Below are positions 10,134-18,738 of a DNA stretch of 47,966 bases, one piece after another. The stretch is from Bacteroidales bacterium. GTDB taxonomy: Bacteria > Bacteroidota > Bacteroidia > Bacteroidales > WCHB1-69. The stretch is from the NCBI GenBank assembly GCA_016290295.1, contig JAEETJ010000022.1:1-47966 (forward strand), read 5' to 3'. The notes beneath the pieces are model-generated. The model was given only the letters and a program-made list of their open reading frames with translations, was not told the origin of the DNA and made no database searches. Position 1 is the first letter of the stretch; each line of letters begins with the position of its first letter. A program made the translations under genes and the position numbers.

Positions 10134-10601
10134 TTAGAATCTGAAGTGAGAGAATGCCTTGTTAGCTTCAGCCATTCTGTGGATATCCTCTTTACGTTTG
10201 AAGGCAGCACCTTCTTCCTTGTAGGCTTGCATGATTTCTGAAGCCAGCTTCATGGCCATGGTTTTCTCATGACGCTTGCGGGCGAATAAGATTAAATTTT
10301 TCATACCTACAGACTGCTTTCTCTCAGGACGCAGTTCGGTAGGGATCTGGAATGTTGCACCACCGATACGTCTACTCTTAACTTCCAAAGAAGGAGTAAC
10401 GTTGGCGAGAGCCTGTTTCCAAACTTCAATGCCGTTTTCGTTTGTTTTTTCTGCAATAATGTCAATAGCATCGTAGAAGATTTCGAAAGCTATTGATTTC
10501 TTTCCCTTCAACATGATGTTGTTCACGAATTTGGTGACTGCTACATCATTGTACTTTGGATCGGGAAGGATGATCCGTTTTTTTGGTTTCGCTTTTCTCA
10601 T
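10134..10601 (-). CDS. rpsG: 30S ribosomal protein S7
   Basis: A 155-residue S7 protein ([20 protein letters not shown] ... [16 protein letters not shown] ... [13 protein letters not shown]). It nucleates assembly of the 30S head by binding 16S rRNA. Length and C-terminus are those of the family. It sits between rpsL (77-base gap) and fusA (45-base gap) in one transcription unit. Confidence 0.98.
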   Translation of the reverse strand: MRKAKPKKRIILPDPKYNDVAVTKFVNNIMLKGKKSIAFEIFYDAIDIIAEKTNENGIEVWKQALANVTPSLEVKSRRIGGATFQIPTELRPERKQSVGMKNLILFARKRHEKTMAMKLASEIMQAYKEEGAAFKRKEDIHRMAEANKAFSHFRF

Positions 10602-10678
10602 TTTGTAACTTCAATAATTTTGTTATTTACTCTCGAGACACCCATTTTAGTGCTCAATTTACTACTATGTTTGTCGGT

Positions 10679-11059
10679 TTACGCTTTCTTTTTCGGACGT
10701 TTTGCACCGTATTTTGATCTACCTTGCAAACGGCCTTCTACTCCTGCGGAGTCTAATGCGCCACGGACGATGTGATATCTTACACCTGGAAGGTCTTTCA
10801 CACGACCGCCTCTAACCAATACGATAGAGTGTTCCTGCAAGTTGTGGCCTTCACCCGGAATGTAAGCATTCACTTCTTTTCCGTTGGTCATACGTACTCT
10901 CGCTACCTTACGCATAGCTGAGTTAGGTTTCTTAGGAGTTGTTGTGTAAACTCTCAAACATACACCGCGTCTCTGCGGACAAGCGTCTAACGCTCTTGAC
11001 TTGCTTTGCGAAGTCAATTTCTTTCTTCCTTTTCTTACTAATTGCTGAATTGTCGGCAT
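10679..11059 (-). CDS. rpsL: 30S ribosomal protein S12
   Basis: The start is set at 11059 ([14 protein letters not shown]), giving 126 residues. A longer frame reaches 11119, but its first 20 codons overlap the promoter. S12 is in the decoding centre. The two lysines whose mutation gives streptomycin resistance are both present in their usual contexts, [10 protein letters not shown] and [13 protein letters not shown], so the allele looks sensitive. It is the first gene of the str operon. Confidence 0.97.
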   Translation of the reverse strand: MPTIQQLVRKGRKKLTSQSKSRALDACPQRRGVCLRVYTTTPKKPNSAMRKVARVRMTNGKEVNAYIPGEGHNLQEHSIVLVRGGRVKDLPGVRYHIVRGALDSAGVEGRLQGRSKYGAKRPKKKA

Positions 11060-11116
11060 ACAATTAAATTTAACCTTTGTTTTTTGTTTATAATTCTCCC
11101 CAAAAAATTGGGACTG

Positions 11117-11124
11117 CAAAAATA
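11117..11124 (-). promoter_or_regulatory. -7 promoter element of the str operon
   Basis: TATTTTTG on the minus strand, about 58 bases upstream of the rpsL ATG. It supports the shorter rpsL start. No clear -33 TTTG was seen. The stretch 11125-11389 beyond it holds no gene I can support. Confidence 0.6.
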
Positions 11125-11389
11125 CAATTTTTTTCTTATATAATATATTAGTCCATTAAAATTTTTTCAGTCAATGAATTAGCTGTTGTTTGTTTGTGTA
11201 AAATATTGTGAGTCAATAATTTATTTTGATTGTTTCCGATTTATCCTGAAAAACGATGTCCGCTATCATCGTATGTGTTGATAGATTAAGCAGATAAATT
11301 GGAAATTTTTGTTCAACAAATTGCGAGACCTATGTGTGATCGTGATGATGATGAATAAGCTGTGGGATTTTTCCGGCTTCGTGCTGTGC

Positions 11390-11419
11390 AAAAAAAAACA
11401 CTCACGAAACCGTGAGTGT
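11390..11419 (-). terminator. Rho-independent terminator of tRNA-Val
   Basis: Arms 11398-11406 and 11411-11419 (ACACTCACG / CGTGAGTGT) pair perfectly around a 4-base loop. On the minus strand they are followed by a T-run (A-run at 11390-11397). The stem begins 8 bases past the tRNA 3' end. Confidence 0.85.
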
Positions 11420-11426
11420 CATTTCT

Positions 11427-11504
11427 TGGTGGGAACTACTAGATTCGAACTAGTGACCCTCTGCTTGTAAGGCAGATGCTCTAAACCAACTGAGCTAAGC
11501 TCCC
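11427..11504 (-). tRNA. tRNA-Val (anticodon TAC), CCA encoded
   Basis: Full cloverleaf on the minus strand. The acceptor GGGAGCT pairs with AGTTCCC (one G-T pair). The D arm contains GCTCAGTTGG. The anticodon stem TCTGC/GCAGA encloses loop CTTACAA, giving anticodon TAC. The T arm contains GTTCGAATC. The 3' end ACCA (11427-11430) is encoded in the DNA. It has its own promoter and terminator. Confidence 0.97.
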
Positions 11505-11520
11505 TTGCAAAATTGCGATG

Positions 11521-11528
11521 CAAAAATA
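11521..11528 (-). promoter_or_regulatory. -7 promoter element of tRNA-Val
   Basis: TATTTTTG on the minus strand, 17 bases upstream of the mature tRNA 5' end. The remaining gap up to 11710 is A+T-rich with no recognisable gene. Confidence 0.6.
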
Positions 11529-11710
11529 CGAAAAATTTTTATTCTAACAATAGGTTGTTGAAAAATTTTTAGTGTTATGTAAGTTGTTGATATTTAATAT
11601 GTAATGAATTTATCCAGTCCCTTGTGGATAGATGTTCTTGACGATAAGATGTGCTTTTTTGTGAATTTTTATCCGAAAATGCGTAAAACGGTTAAATGAT
11701 ACTGACTCGC

Positions 11711-11775
11711 TAATAAATAACATTGGCACATTAGCACATTGTTAATTGGCACATTAATTCATTTGCTAATTGAAA
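11711..11775. repeat. Short-word array upstream of the AGCS symporter
   Basis: Contains ATTGGCACATT, TTAGCACATT, TTGGCACATT and ATTTGCTAATT. These are the reverse complements of the words that follow other genes here. It ends directly before the symporter promoter, and its last ATTTGCTAATT could supply a -33 TTTG (11762-11765). Confidence 0.75.
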
Positions 11776-11782
11776 AATTTCG

Positions 11783-11790
11783 TAATTTTG
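11783..11790 (+). promoter_or_regulatory. -7 promoter element of the AGCS symporter
   Basis: TAATTTTG, 20 bases before the ATG at 11811, with TTTG at 11762-11765 upstream (17-base spacer, a little short for the family). Confidence 0.6.
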
Positions 11791-11810
11791 CATTTTCATT
11801 GTGTGCGAAA

Positions 11811-13301
11811 ATGAGCTTTGCAGAACTTCAGAATTTAGTTGAACAAGGGGTGGCCAATTTGTCGGCTTGGATATGGAGTCCGCCATTGGTAGCATTGTGT
11901 CTGCTGGCGGGACTGTATTTCTCTTTCCGTACACGTTTTGTGCAGGTGCGCCATTTCGGCGAGATGGTGCGACTGTTGTTTGCCAACGACAAGAAACAGA
12001 AAACGGGTATTTCCTCGTTCCAGGCCTTCGCCATTGCACTTTCAGGTCGAGTGGGCACAGGCAATATTGTGGGCGTGGCTACTGCTATTGGTTATGGCGG
12101 ACCAGGTGCTATCGTATGGATGTGGATTATCGCTTTTTTCGGTGCTGGTTCGGCATTTGTAGAGGCTACGTTGGCACAGATTTTCAAGGAAAACCATAAT
12201 GGACAGTTCCGTGGAGGTCCTTCCTATTATATTGAAAAAGGATTGCATAGCAAGTGGTTGGCAGTTTTGTTTGCCGTGTGCTCAGTGGTAGCCTGCGGTT
12301 TATTCCTGCCCCCCGTGCAGAGTAATGGCATTGCTATCGCCTTTGCCAATTCTTTTCAGGTTAATCCCATGTATATTGGATTGATAGTGGCTTTTTTGCT
12401 CGGTTTGGTGGTGATAGGCGGTGTCAAGCGTATCGCTTACGTGGCGCAGATTGTGGCCCCGTTCATGGCCATCATTTACGTGGTAATGGCGGTGGTGGTG
12501 CTTTGCTACCATTGGCCAGCCATCCCTTCCGTGTTGGAAGATATGTTGTCGGGTGCGGTAGGTCTGCATGAAATTACAGGAGGCATCTTGGGTAGCACTA
12601 TCGCCTGGGGAGTGAAACGTGGCATCTATTCCAATGAGGCGGGCCAGGGCACAGGTCCCATCGTGGCCGGCGCTGCCAAAGTGTCACACCCCGTGAAACA
12701 GGGCTTGGTGCAGGGATTCTCCGTTTATATCGATACTCTGTTGGTCTGTTCGGCTACTGCCGTAATGATCTTGGCCGCCAAAACCTATAACGTGGTGAAT
12801 GCCACGACGGGCGAATATCTTGTCACTTCTTCTTACGCATTGGGAGCCCCGGATGTGTCTTATACGTCAACGGCTATCGGGACGGTCTTTGGACAGATGG
12901 TGGGCAATATCTCTGTGGCGGTGGCACTGGCATTCTTCGCCTTCACCACCATTATGGCCTATTACTATTATGCGGAAACCAGCATCGTTTATTTGTTCGG
13001 CAAAGGCAGACGTGAGCATGTGGCCGTTTGGGTGCTGAGAATTGCGATTCTATTGTCGGTATTTTATGGTTCGATGAAAACTGCCAAGGCCGCTTGGGAT
13101 TTGGGTGATATCGGCGTGGGAACCATGGCTTGGATCAATGTGGTGGCCATATTGCTGCTTTCTAAGACAGCTCTCAAAACATTGAGAAGTTATGAGAAAC
13201 AGCAGAAAGAAGGCAAGGATCCCGTTTTTGACCCGAAAGAGCTGGATATTAAAAATGCTGATTTCTGGGAACAGCATCCCAATGGAGTAATTGACAATTA
13301 G
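11811..13301 (+). CDS. Alanine/glycine:cation symporter (AGCS family)
   Basis: The start chosen is MSFAELQNLVEQ at 11811 (496 aa), because the longer frame from 11739 would translate through the array and the promoter. Multi-spanning membrane protein with the family signature GTGNIVGVATAIGYGGPGAIVWMW and later GGILGSTIAWGVKRGIYSNEAGQGTGPI, both diagnostic for AGCS. It imports alanine or glycine with Na+ or H+. The stop codon TAG starts a repeat array. The next gene is a short-chain fatty acid transporter, 97 bases on; a shared transcript is possible. Confidence 0.92.
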   Translation: MSFAELQNLVEQGVANLSAWIWSPPLVALCLLAGLYFSFRTRFVQVRHFGEMVRLLFANDKKQKTGISSFQAFAIALSGRVGTGNIVGVATAIGYGGPGAIVWMWIIAFFGAGSAFVEATLAQIFKENHNGQFRGGPSYYIEKGLHSKWLAVLFAVCSVVACGLFLPPVQSNGIAIAFANSFQVNPMYIGLIVAFLLGLVVIGGVKRIAYVAQIVAPFMAIIYVVMAVVVLCYHWPAIPSVLEDMLSGAVGLHEITGGILGSTIAWGVKRGIYSNEAGQGTGPIVAGAAKVSHPVKQGLVQGFSVYIDTLLVCSATAVMILAAKTYNVVNATTGEYLVTSSYALGAPDVSYTSTAIGTVFGQMVGNISVAVALAFFAFTTIMAYYYYAETSIVYLFGKGRREHVAVWVLRIAILLSVFYGSMKTAKAAWDLGDIGVGTMAWINVVAILLLSKTALKTLRSYEKQQKEGKDPVFDPKELDIKNADFWEQHPNGVIDN

Positions 13302-13387
13302 CAAATTAGTTAATGTGCTAATGTGCCAATGAATTAATCCTATAATCCTGTAATCTTATAATCCTGTAATCTTATAATCCTGTAATC
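13296..13387. repeat. Short-word array, left arm of the inverted pair flanking the AtoE gene
   Basis: Starts in the last codons of the symporter. AATTAGCAAATTAG and TTAATGTGCTAATGTGCC are followed by alternating octamers TATAATCC / TGTAATCT. It reaches to within 12 bases of the next ATG (13399). An inverted counterpart lies at 14792-14875. Confidence 0.85.
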
Positions 13388-13398
13388 TTCTAACCATT

Positions 13399-14751
13399 AT
13401 GTTCCAAAAAATCATTCGTGCTTGTGTGAAAGTGGTGCAGCGATACCTGCCGGAACCTTTTATTTTTGCTATTATCTTGACTCTTGTGGCAGCTTTGTTA
13501 GCAATGCCGATTTGTCGTCAGACTCCCATTGAGGTAATTGAACACTGGGGTAATGGCGTGTGGGGACTGCTGGCTTTCGCTATGCAGATGGCTTTGGTGC
13601 TGGTCTGCGGTTCCACCTTGGCAGCCGCTCCTGTCGTGAAAAAAGGTATTGGCTGTTTGGCGGCTATCCCTAAAACTCCCGCCGCTGCTATCGCCTTGGT
13701 GACAGGTGTTTCCGCTGTGGCTTGCTGGATTAACTGGGGCTTTGGACTGATTGTCGGGGTGATTTTCGCTAAGGAGATTGCCCGCAAGCTGCAGGGTGTC
13801 GATTACCGTTTGCTGATAGCCTCTGCCTATAGTGGTTTTGTGGTATGGCACGCTGGCCTTTCCGGTTCTATTCCGTTGACAATGGCTACTCCGGGTGATG
13901 CACTGACCAAGGCTACTAATGGTATTTTGACCGAACCGGTCCATATCACCCGCACGATATTAGATCCGCATAATATTGTCATGGTGATTCTGGTGATTAT
14001 CGCTTTGGTGGCTGTCAATGCCTTGATGCATCCCAAAAAAGAGCATACGGTAACCGTTGATCCATCCTTGCTGGAAGAAGAGGAAACACCAATAAAACCC
14101 TTGTCTGAGACACCTGCCGAAAAGATGGAAAACAGCCGTTTGTTGAGCTGGATAGTGGCATTGTTAGGCTTCTCTTATTTGGTGATTCATTTGGGTTTCA
14201 AGGGTGGTTCGTTGGATTTGAACTCTGTCATCATGCTGTTCCTGTTTACAGGTGTGATTTTGCATGGCACTCCGCTGGCCTATGTGCGTGCATTCACCAA
14301 AGCGGCTACAGGTGCGGCAGGTATTATTCTGCAATTCCCGTTCTATGCAGGTATTATGGGCATTATTACAGGTGTCGGTGCTTCAGGAATCTGCTTCGGC
14401 ACGGTCATCAGTGATGCCTGCATTTCTATTTCTACCCCACATACTTATCCCTTGCTGACCTTCCTCTGTGCCGCGGTGCTCAACATGTTTGTGCCTTCTG
14501 GTGGCGGTCACTGGGCTATCCAAGCTCCTATTATGTTCGCAGCAGGTGCTGATCTCGGTGTTGACCCTGGACTAACAGGTATAGCTATAGCTTGGGGTGA
14601 TGCGTGGACCAACCTGATTCAGCCTTTCTGGGCTATTCCAGCTTTGGCCATTGCCAAGCTCAATGCCAAGGATATCATGGGTTTCTGCATTATCGACCTG
14701 GTGGTTTCTGGCGTGATTATTTGCGGGGGATTGCTGCTTTGGGCGTGGTAG
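13399..14751 (+). CDS. Short-chain fatty acid transporter (AtoE family)
   Basis: A 450-residue polytopic membrane protein beginning MFQKIIRACVKVVQRYLPEPFIFAIILT, with GFGLIVGVIFAKEIARKL, GYSGSIPL-like VVWHAGLSGSIPLTMATPGD and FVPSGGGHWAIQAPIM, all typical of AtoE proteins (E. coli AtoE is about 440 aa). Members are linked to uptake of acetoacetate or butyrate, although the substrate here is inferred. The stop codon TAG begins a heptamer array. The gene is bracketed by inverted copies of the same array. Confidence 0.88.
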   Translation: MFQKIIRACVKVVQRYLPEPFIFAIILTLVAALLAMPICRQTPIEVIEHWGNGVWGLLAFAMQMALVLVCGSTLAAAPVVKKGIGCLAAIPKTPAAAIALVTGVSAVACWINWGFGLIVGVIFAKEIARKLQGVDYRLLIASAYSGFVVWHAGLSGSIPLTMATPGDALTKATNGILTEPVHITRTILDPHNIVMVILVIIALVAVNALMHPKKEHTVTVDPSLLEEEETPIKPLSETPAEKMENSRLLSWIVALLGFSYLVIHLGFKGGSLDLNSVIMLFLFTGVILHGTPLAYVRAFTKAATGAAGIILQFPFYAGIMGIITGVGASGICFGTVISDACISISTPHTYPLLTFLCAAVLNMFVPSGGGHWAIQAPIMFAAGADLGVDPGLTGIAIAWGDAWTNLIQPFWAIPALAIAKLNAKDIMGFCIIDLVVSGVIICGGLLLWAW

Positions 14752-14920
14752 TTATTAGTTGATAGTTAATAGTTCTGGGGATGGGGTTAATGATTACAGG
14801 ATTACGGGATTATAGGATTACAGGATTATAGGATTAATTCATTGGCACATTGGCACATTAACTAATTTGCTAATTAACTAATTTACTAATTATCAAATTT
14901 GCTAATTTGCTAATTGAAAA
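14749..14920. repeat. Short-word array between the AtoE and MFS genes, right arm of inverted pair
   Basis: Starts at the TAG stop with heptamers TAGTTAT, TAGTTGA, TAGTTAA, TAGTTCT. Then 14792-14875 is the reverse complement of the array before the AtoE gene (GATTACAGGATTATAG, then ATTGGCACATT and AACTAATTTGC words). Octamers ATTTGCTA / GCTAATTT run up to the MFS promoter. Confidence 0.85.
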
Positions 14921-14925
14921 AATCG

Positions 14926-14933
14926 TATCTTTG
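14926..14933 (+). promoter_or_regulatory. -7 promoter element of the MFS permease
   Basis: TATCTTTG, 18 bases before the ATG at 14952. The flanking array supplies TTTG at 14906-14909 (16-base spacer) and at 14898-14901. Confidence 0.65.
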
Positions 14934-14951
14934 CAACATAAAAATAATATT

Positions 14952-16139
14952 ATGAAAAAACAATTATCTCTTGTCTCTGTCTTTTTGGTGTTCCTCGCTA
15001 TGGGCTTTGGCGATGCGGCGGGACAGTTGGTCTCCATTGTGGAAAAGGCTTTTAATATCACTCCATTAGCTGCCTCATTAGTGTCTTTCTCGGGTATGAT
15101 TATGTTCGGAGTGCTGTCGGTACCCATGGGGGTTACGCAATCCAGAATCGGAAAGAAAAAAATGCTGACTATCGGCTTGATACTCTTTTTGTTAGGTGCA
15201 ATCTTGCCTATTATGGCCTTTAATTTCCCCATCATTTTATTGGCGGTGTTGCTGATGGGTGCGGGTGCTACAATCTTGCAAGTTTCTGGCAATCCATTGA
15301 TTAGGGATGTGTCACCAGAAGGAAAATATTCCAGTATGCTTTCTTTTGCCCAGTCGTTGAAGGCAATTGGAACTCTGTCCACCTCTTTGATTTTGGTGCT
15401 GATAGGTACTTCGCTGATGAAATATGGTTGGTTCTCTTTTACTCCGGAAGGTGCTGCTGAGCCTGTAAATATGGGCTTCCGCATCCTGTTCCCGATTTTT
15501 GCGGTAGTGCTGCTGATTACCTTGCTCATGGTGATGTTTTTTGTGCCCAACCAGACCGAAAAGGATACAACAACCCCAACCACTTTGGGTAAATGCTTTG
15601 CCGCTTTGGGAAATCCTTTCATCTTGATGATGTTCCTCGGCATTTTCTTCTATTGCGGTGCCGAAGCTTCCATGTTTAACAGAATTCCTTCTATTTTGAT
15701 TGAAAACAATCCAGCCATTTCTCCGGCATTGGGTAATATTGTATTGATTGTGGCATTGTTCGTGGGACGTTTCATGGGTGGTGTCTGCCTGCGCTATATC
15801 AAACCGAATGTATTCCTGATTTTGACGGTGCTGGTATCCATTATCGGAAATATCCTGTTGTTCCTGCCTTACAATGCAGTGACCACTTGGTTGAGTTTCA
15901 TCCTGATAGGTGTTGGTTTCGCTAACATCTTCCCCTTGATATTCTCCATTTGTGTAGATAGAATTCCCGAAAAGACCAATGAGATTTCAGGCTTGATGAC
16001 CACGGCTATCGTGGGTGCCGCTATTGTGCCGCTGTTCACAGGCTTTGCCGCCAACTTCAACCCCCGCTACGCTTTCTTCGTCACCCTCGCCTGCCTCCTC
16101 TACCTCACCTTCCTCTCCCTCCGCACTCAAAAGAACTGA
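14952..16139 (+). CDS. MFS sugar permease (FucP-like)
   Basis: Start at 14952 (MKKQLSLVSVFLVFLAMGFGDAAGQ, 395 aa); the longer frame from 14907 overlaps the promoter. Twelve hydrophobic segments and the FucP/FHS-type opening GFGDAAGQLVSIVEKAF...NITPLAASLVSFSGMIMFG, with a SRIGKKK basic loop after TM2. Proteins of this type take up sugars by H+ symport; the substrate cannot be read from sequence. The stop TGA is the first three bases of a heptamer array (TGAAAGT). Confidence 0.85.
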   Translation: MKKQLSLVSVFLVFLAMGFGDAAGQLVSIVEKAFNITPLAASLVSFSGMIMFGVLSVPMGVTQSRIGKKKMLTIGLILFLLGAILPIMAFNFPIILLAVLLMGAGATILQVSGNPLIRDVSPEGKYSSMLSFAQSLKAIGTLSTSLILVLIGTSLMKYGWFSFTPEGAAEPVNMGFRILFPIFAVVLLITLLMVMFFVPNQTEKDTTTPTTLGKCFAALGNPFILMMFLGIFFYCGAEASMFNRIPSILIENNPAISPALGNIVLIVALFVGRFMGGVCLRYIKPNVFLILTVLVSIIGNILLFLPYNAVTTWLSFILIGVGFANIFPLIFSICVDRIPEKTNEISGLMTTAIVGAAIVPLFTGFAANFNPRYAFFVTLACLLYLTFLSLRTQKN

Positions 16140-16171
16140 AAGTTGAAAGCTGAAAACTGAAAACTGTCCTT
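16137..16171. repeat. Heptamer array starting at the MFS stop codon
   Basis: Units TGAAAGT, TGAAAGC, TGAAAAC, TGAAAAC, TGTCCTT begin exactly at the TGA stop. The same words occur, again starting at a stop codon, at 33961-34030 on the other strand. Confidence 0.85.
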
Positions 16172-16227
16172 AATGACCTTATAGTCCTTAAACTCGTTAA
16201 ACTCCTTCTCTAAAACTTTAAAAAATT

Positions 16228-16281
16228 ACCTCGAAGAGGTTAAATCTCAGTAACCCCACACAAGCGCAGCGCAGTGTGGGG
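16228..16281. repeat. Double hairpin element upstream of uridine phosphorylase
   Basis: A small hairpin ACCTC-GAA-GAGGT (16228-16240) is followed by a larger one with arms CCCCACAC (16254-16261) and GTGTGGGG (16274-16281) around a loop containing GCGCAGCGC. No T-run follows on either strand, so it is not a standard terminator. It may be an extragenic palindromic repeat or a leader structure of the gene at 16309. Confidence 0.55.
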
Positions 16282-16308
16282 AATATAAAAACATCAAAAA
16301 ACCTTATC

Positions 16309-17169
16309 ATGAAAATCCTCGCATCCGAATTGCCGAAACAAGCTTCCGGCGCCATCTATCACCTGAACCTTTTCCCGGAAGACATTGCCGACAATATCAT
16401 CCTTGTGGGCGACCCCGGACGTGTGTCTATGATCTCTCAACACTTCGATACCATTGATGTGAAGAAGAGCAACCGTGAGTTATATACGCATACGGGAACC
16501 AAAAACGGCAAGCGTATTTCCGCAATTTCTACGGGTATGGGCCCCGATAATGTGGAAATTGTGATGAACGAATTGGACGCTTTGGTCAATATCGATTTGG
16601 AGAAGATGGAAGTGAAACCAGAGCACCATAGACTGAATCTGGTGCGTGTCGGTACTTCTGGTTCTCTGGATGGCCGTTATGCTCCGGGAACAATTGTGGC
16701 TTCTGAGTATGGCTTTGGCTTGGATGGACTGCTGCAATTTTACAATCACGAAGGAGTGGATGAGGAAGATGTCGTCAATGCTTTTATTGAACATACAGGC
16801 TGGGGCGAGAAACTGCCGTATCCTTATTGTGTCAAATGCTCAGAGGATTTGATGCAGCGTATTGCCATTGACATGGTGAAGGGTATGACCTTGACTGCTC
16901 CAGGATTCTTCGCCCCGCAGGGAAGGGCAGTGCGTGGTCCTCTGAAATTCCCCGATATGAATAAAAAAATCGAATCTTTTGAATATAAAGGACTTCGTTG
17001 TACCAATATGGAGATGGAATGTGCCGCTCTGTATGGCTTGAGTCGTGTATTAGGCCATAATGCCCTCACTTGTTGTGTTTTAATCGCCAATCGCGTTACC
17101 GGTGAGTTCCTCGACGATTACCACGACCTCATGAACGACCTCATCACCAAAGTCGTTGACCGCCTCTGA
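16309..17169 (+). CDS. Uridine phosphorylase-like nucleoside phosphorylase
   Basis: Start at 16309 (MKILASELPKQASGAIYHL, 286 aa); the preceding codons of the longer frame come from the palindromic element. PNP_UDP family motifs: LVGDPGRVSM near the N-terminus (phosphate and ribose binding), STGMGPDNVEIV, VRVGTSGSL, and NMEMECAALYGLSRVLG, the Met-Glu ribose-binding region. It splits uridine (or a related nucleoside) with phosphate to give base and ribose-1-phosphate in the cytoplasm. Preference for uridine over other nucleosides is inferred from overall resemblance. Confidence 0.88.
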   Translation: MKILASELPKQASGAIYHLNLFPEDIADNIILVGDPGRVSMISQHFDTIDVKKSNRELYTHTGTKNGKRISAISTGMGPDNVEIVMNELDALVNIDLEKMEVKPEHHRLNLVRVGTSGSLDGRYAPGTIVASEYGFGLDGLLQFYNHEGVDEEDVVNAFIEHTGWGEKLPYPYCVKCSEDLMQRIAIDMVKGMTLTAPGFFAPQGRAVRGPLKFPDMNKKIESFEYKGLRCTNMEMECAALYGLSRVLGHNALTCCVLIANRVTGEFLDDYHDLMNDLITKVVDRL

Positions 17170-17276
17170 TAATTAGTTAATTAGTTAATTAGTTAATGTG
17201 CTAATTAACAATGTGCTAATGTGCCAATTATTGAATTCAATAATTGGCTAATTTACTAATTTGCTAATTTGCTAAT
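17170..17276. repeat. Convergent short-word array with a 26-bp perfect palindrome
   Basis: The whole gap between the two convergent stop codons is array. The left half reads TTAATTAG / TTAATGTGC / TAATGTGCC. The right half, read from the minus strand, is AAATTAGC repeats. They meet at a perfect 26-bp palindrome, 17223-17248 (half site GCCAATTATTGAA). So each gene, on its own strand, is followed by the same type of array in the same polarity. It could fold as a long hairpin and act as a two-way transcript end. Confidence 0.8.
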
Positions 17277-18626
17277 TTAAATCGCTGCTCTGATAACTTG
17301 CTCCAGAATAAACGTTCCGGCACCTGCAAGATAGCCTACCAGCGCAATCCAGCTGATGTGCTTCAGATACCAGATAAAGTCGATTTTCTCCATGCCCATA
17401 ACGGCTACGCCAGCGGCGGAACCGATGATGAGTAAGCTGCCGCCTGTTCCGGCACAGTAGGCGATGAAACTCCAGAAATAGTGGTCCATCGGGAAATGGT
17501 ACATGCCCATGGTGGCGGCCACTAATGGCACATTGTCCACAATGGATGAAAGAATACCGATGATAACGCTGATGCTGTAGTATTTTCCAGGTTCCTGTAA
17601 AGGAATACTGTCCAGTGAGTTGGCCAACAATCCTAAATGACCTACCGTACCTAATGCGTTGACAGCAAGAAGGATGCCTAAGAAAAATAAAATACTGGGT
17701 ACATCAACGCGGGAGATGATATTGTTGATGGTGAAGGTATCGGTCGTCTCGTTGGTTCTGCGGTGAACAATCTCAGAGGTCATCCACAAAATACTCAGGC
17801 CACCCATCATGCCGATATAAGGAGGCAGGTGTGTCAAAGTCTTGAAAATGGGTACAAATACCAAGCAGCCTACACCTAAGCATAAAAACAGTGTTCTTTG
17901 CCAATTTTCGTAATGTATCTGTTCTGCCGTATCTTGCAGCTGTGGACGCTGAATCTCGCCTTTCAGGATGAAGGACAAAATAGTGAGAGGAACAATCATG
18001 GATACGGCGCTGGAAATAAAGGTGGCCTCAATGATGTTGAGGGCAGATACTTGGCCTCCAATCCATAACATGATGGTGGTCACATCACCGATAGGTGACC
18101 ATGCACCACCTGCGTTGGCGGCTACAATCACCATGCCGCCATAAAACCAGCGGTCGTGTCGGTCGTCAATAAGTTTCCGTAATAATGCCACCATGACAAT
18201 AGATGTGGTAAGGTTGTCCAAAACAGCTGACATGAAGAAGGTTAAAATGGATAATATCCACAATAATTTTACTTTTTTCGTGCTTTGGATATGATCAGTT
18301 ATGAGAGAGAAACCTCCGTTGGTATCAATGATTTCCACAATGGTCATGGCTCCCAAAAGGAAAAACAGGATTTCCGACACTTCACCTAATACATGAATCA
18401 GCTCGAAGTGGGTAATCCAGTCTATAAAACCGGCGCCAGGATGTTCCGCAATGTATTTTTGCATGGAAGTGGTATCCACCAACATGCCATCTCCACCGAT
18501 GATGGCACATACCCACAGTATGACTCCTAACATCAGGGCAGTGGCGGTTTTGTTAATTTTAATGGGATGTTCTAAGGCTATCAGCGTGTAGCCGATAAGG
18601 AAAATGACAATCATTAAGATAAACAT
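17277..18626 (-). CDS. nhaD: Na+/H+ antiporter, NhaD family
   Basis: A 449-residue polytopic membrane protein with the NhaD-type features GEVSEILFFLLGAMTIVEIIDTNGGF, SAVLDNLTTSIVMVALLRKL, and NAGGAWSPIGDVTTIMLW, the conserved Asp-containing helices. It exports Na+ (or Li+) in exchange for H+ and supports pH and salt homeostasis. It is transcribed divergently from the thioredoxin-like T9SS gene, with separate promoters. The stop codon abuts the convergent array. Confidence 0.93.
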   Translation of the reverse strand: MFILMIVIFLIGYTLIALEHPIKINKTATALMLGVILWVCAIIGGDGMLVDTTSMQKYIAEHPGAGFIDWITHFELIHVLGEVSEILFFLLGAMTIVEIIDTNGGFSLITDHIQSTKKVKLLWILSILTFFMSAVLDNLTTSIVMVALLRKLIDDRHDRWFYGGMVIVAANAGGAWSPIGDVTTIMLWIGGQVSALNIIEATFISSAVSMIVPLTILSFILKGEIQRPQLQDTAEQIHYENWQRTLFLCLGVGCLVFVPIFKTLTHLPPYIGMMGGLSILWMTSEIVHRRTNETTDTFTINNIISRVDVPSILFFLGILLAVNALGTVGHLGLLANSLDSIPLQEPGKYYSISVIIGILSSIVDNVPLVAATMGMYHFPMDHYFWSFIAYCAGTGGSLLIIGSAAGVAVMGMEKIDFIWYLKHISWIALVGYLAGAGTFILEQVIRAAI

Positions 18627-18648
18627 GGGGCAGAAATTTTTTTGCGTG

Positions 18649-18656
18649 CAAAAATA
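18649..18656 (-). promoter_or_regulatory. -7 promoter element of nhaD
   Basis: TATTTTTG on the minus strand, 22 bases upstream of the nhaD ATG, in the divergent gap shared with the T9SS gene. Confidence 0.6.
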
Positions 18657-18693
18657 ATATTTTTTTCAATGCCTTATCTATAAAAAAAATGTG

Positions 18694-18701
18694 TATCTTT
18701 G
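18694..18701 (+). promoter_or_regulatory. -7 promoter element of the thioredoxin-like T9SS gene
   Basis: TATCTTTG, 37 bases before the ATG at 18739. A longer frame from 18691 would start upstream of it, which argues for the later start. Confidence 0.6.
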
Positions 18702-18738
18702 CAATTCAAAAAATGAATATTCACTAAAATTATTTATT

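Noticed and set aside
14870-15643. A 257-codon frame opposite the MFS gene
   Set aside because: Antisense shadow of a clear twelve-helix permease; it also starts or ends in array sequence.
16253-16281. Riboswitch upstream of uridine phosphorylase
   Set aside because: Only two simple hairpins are visible; no known aptamer signature could be recognised.
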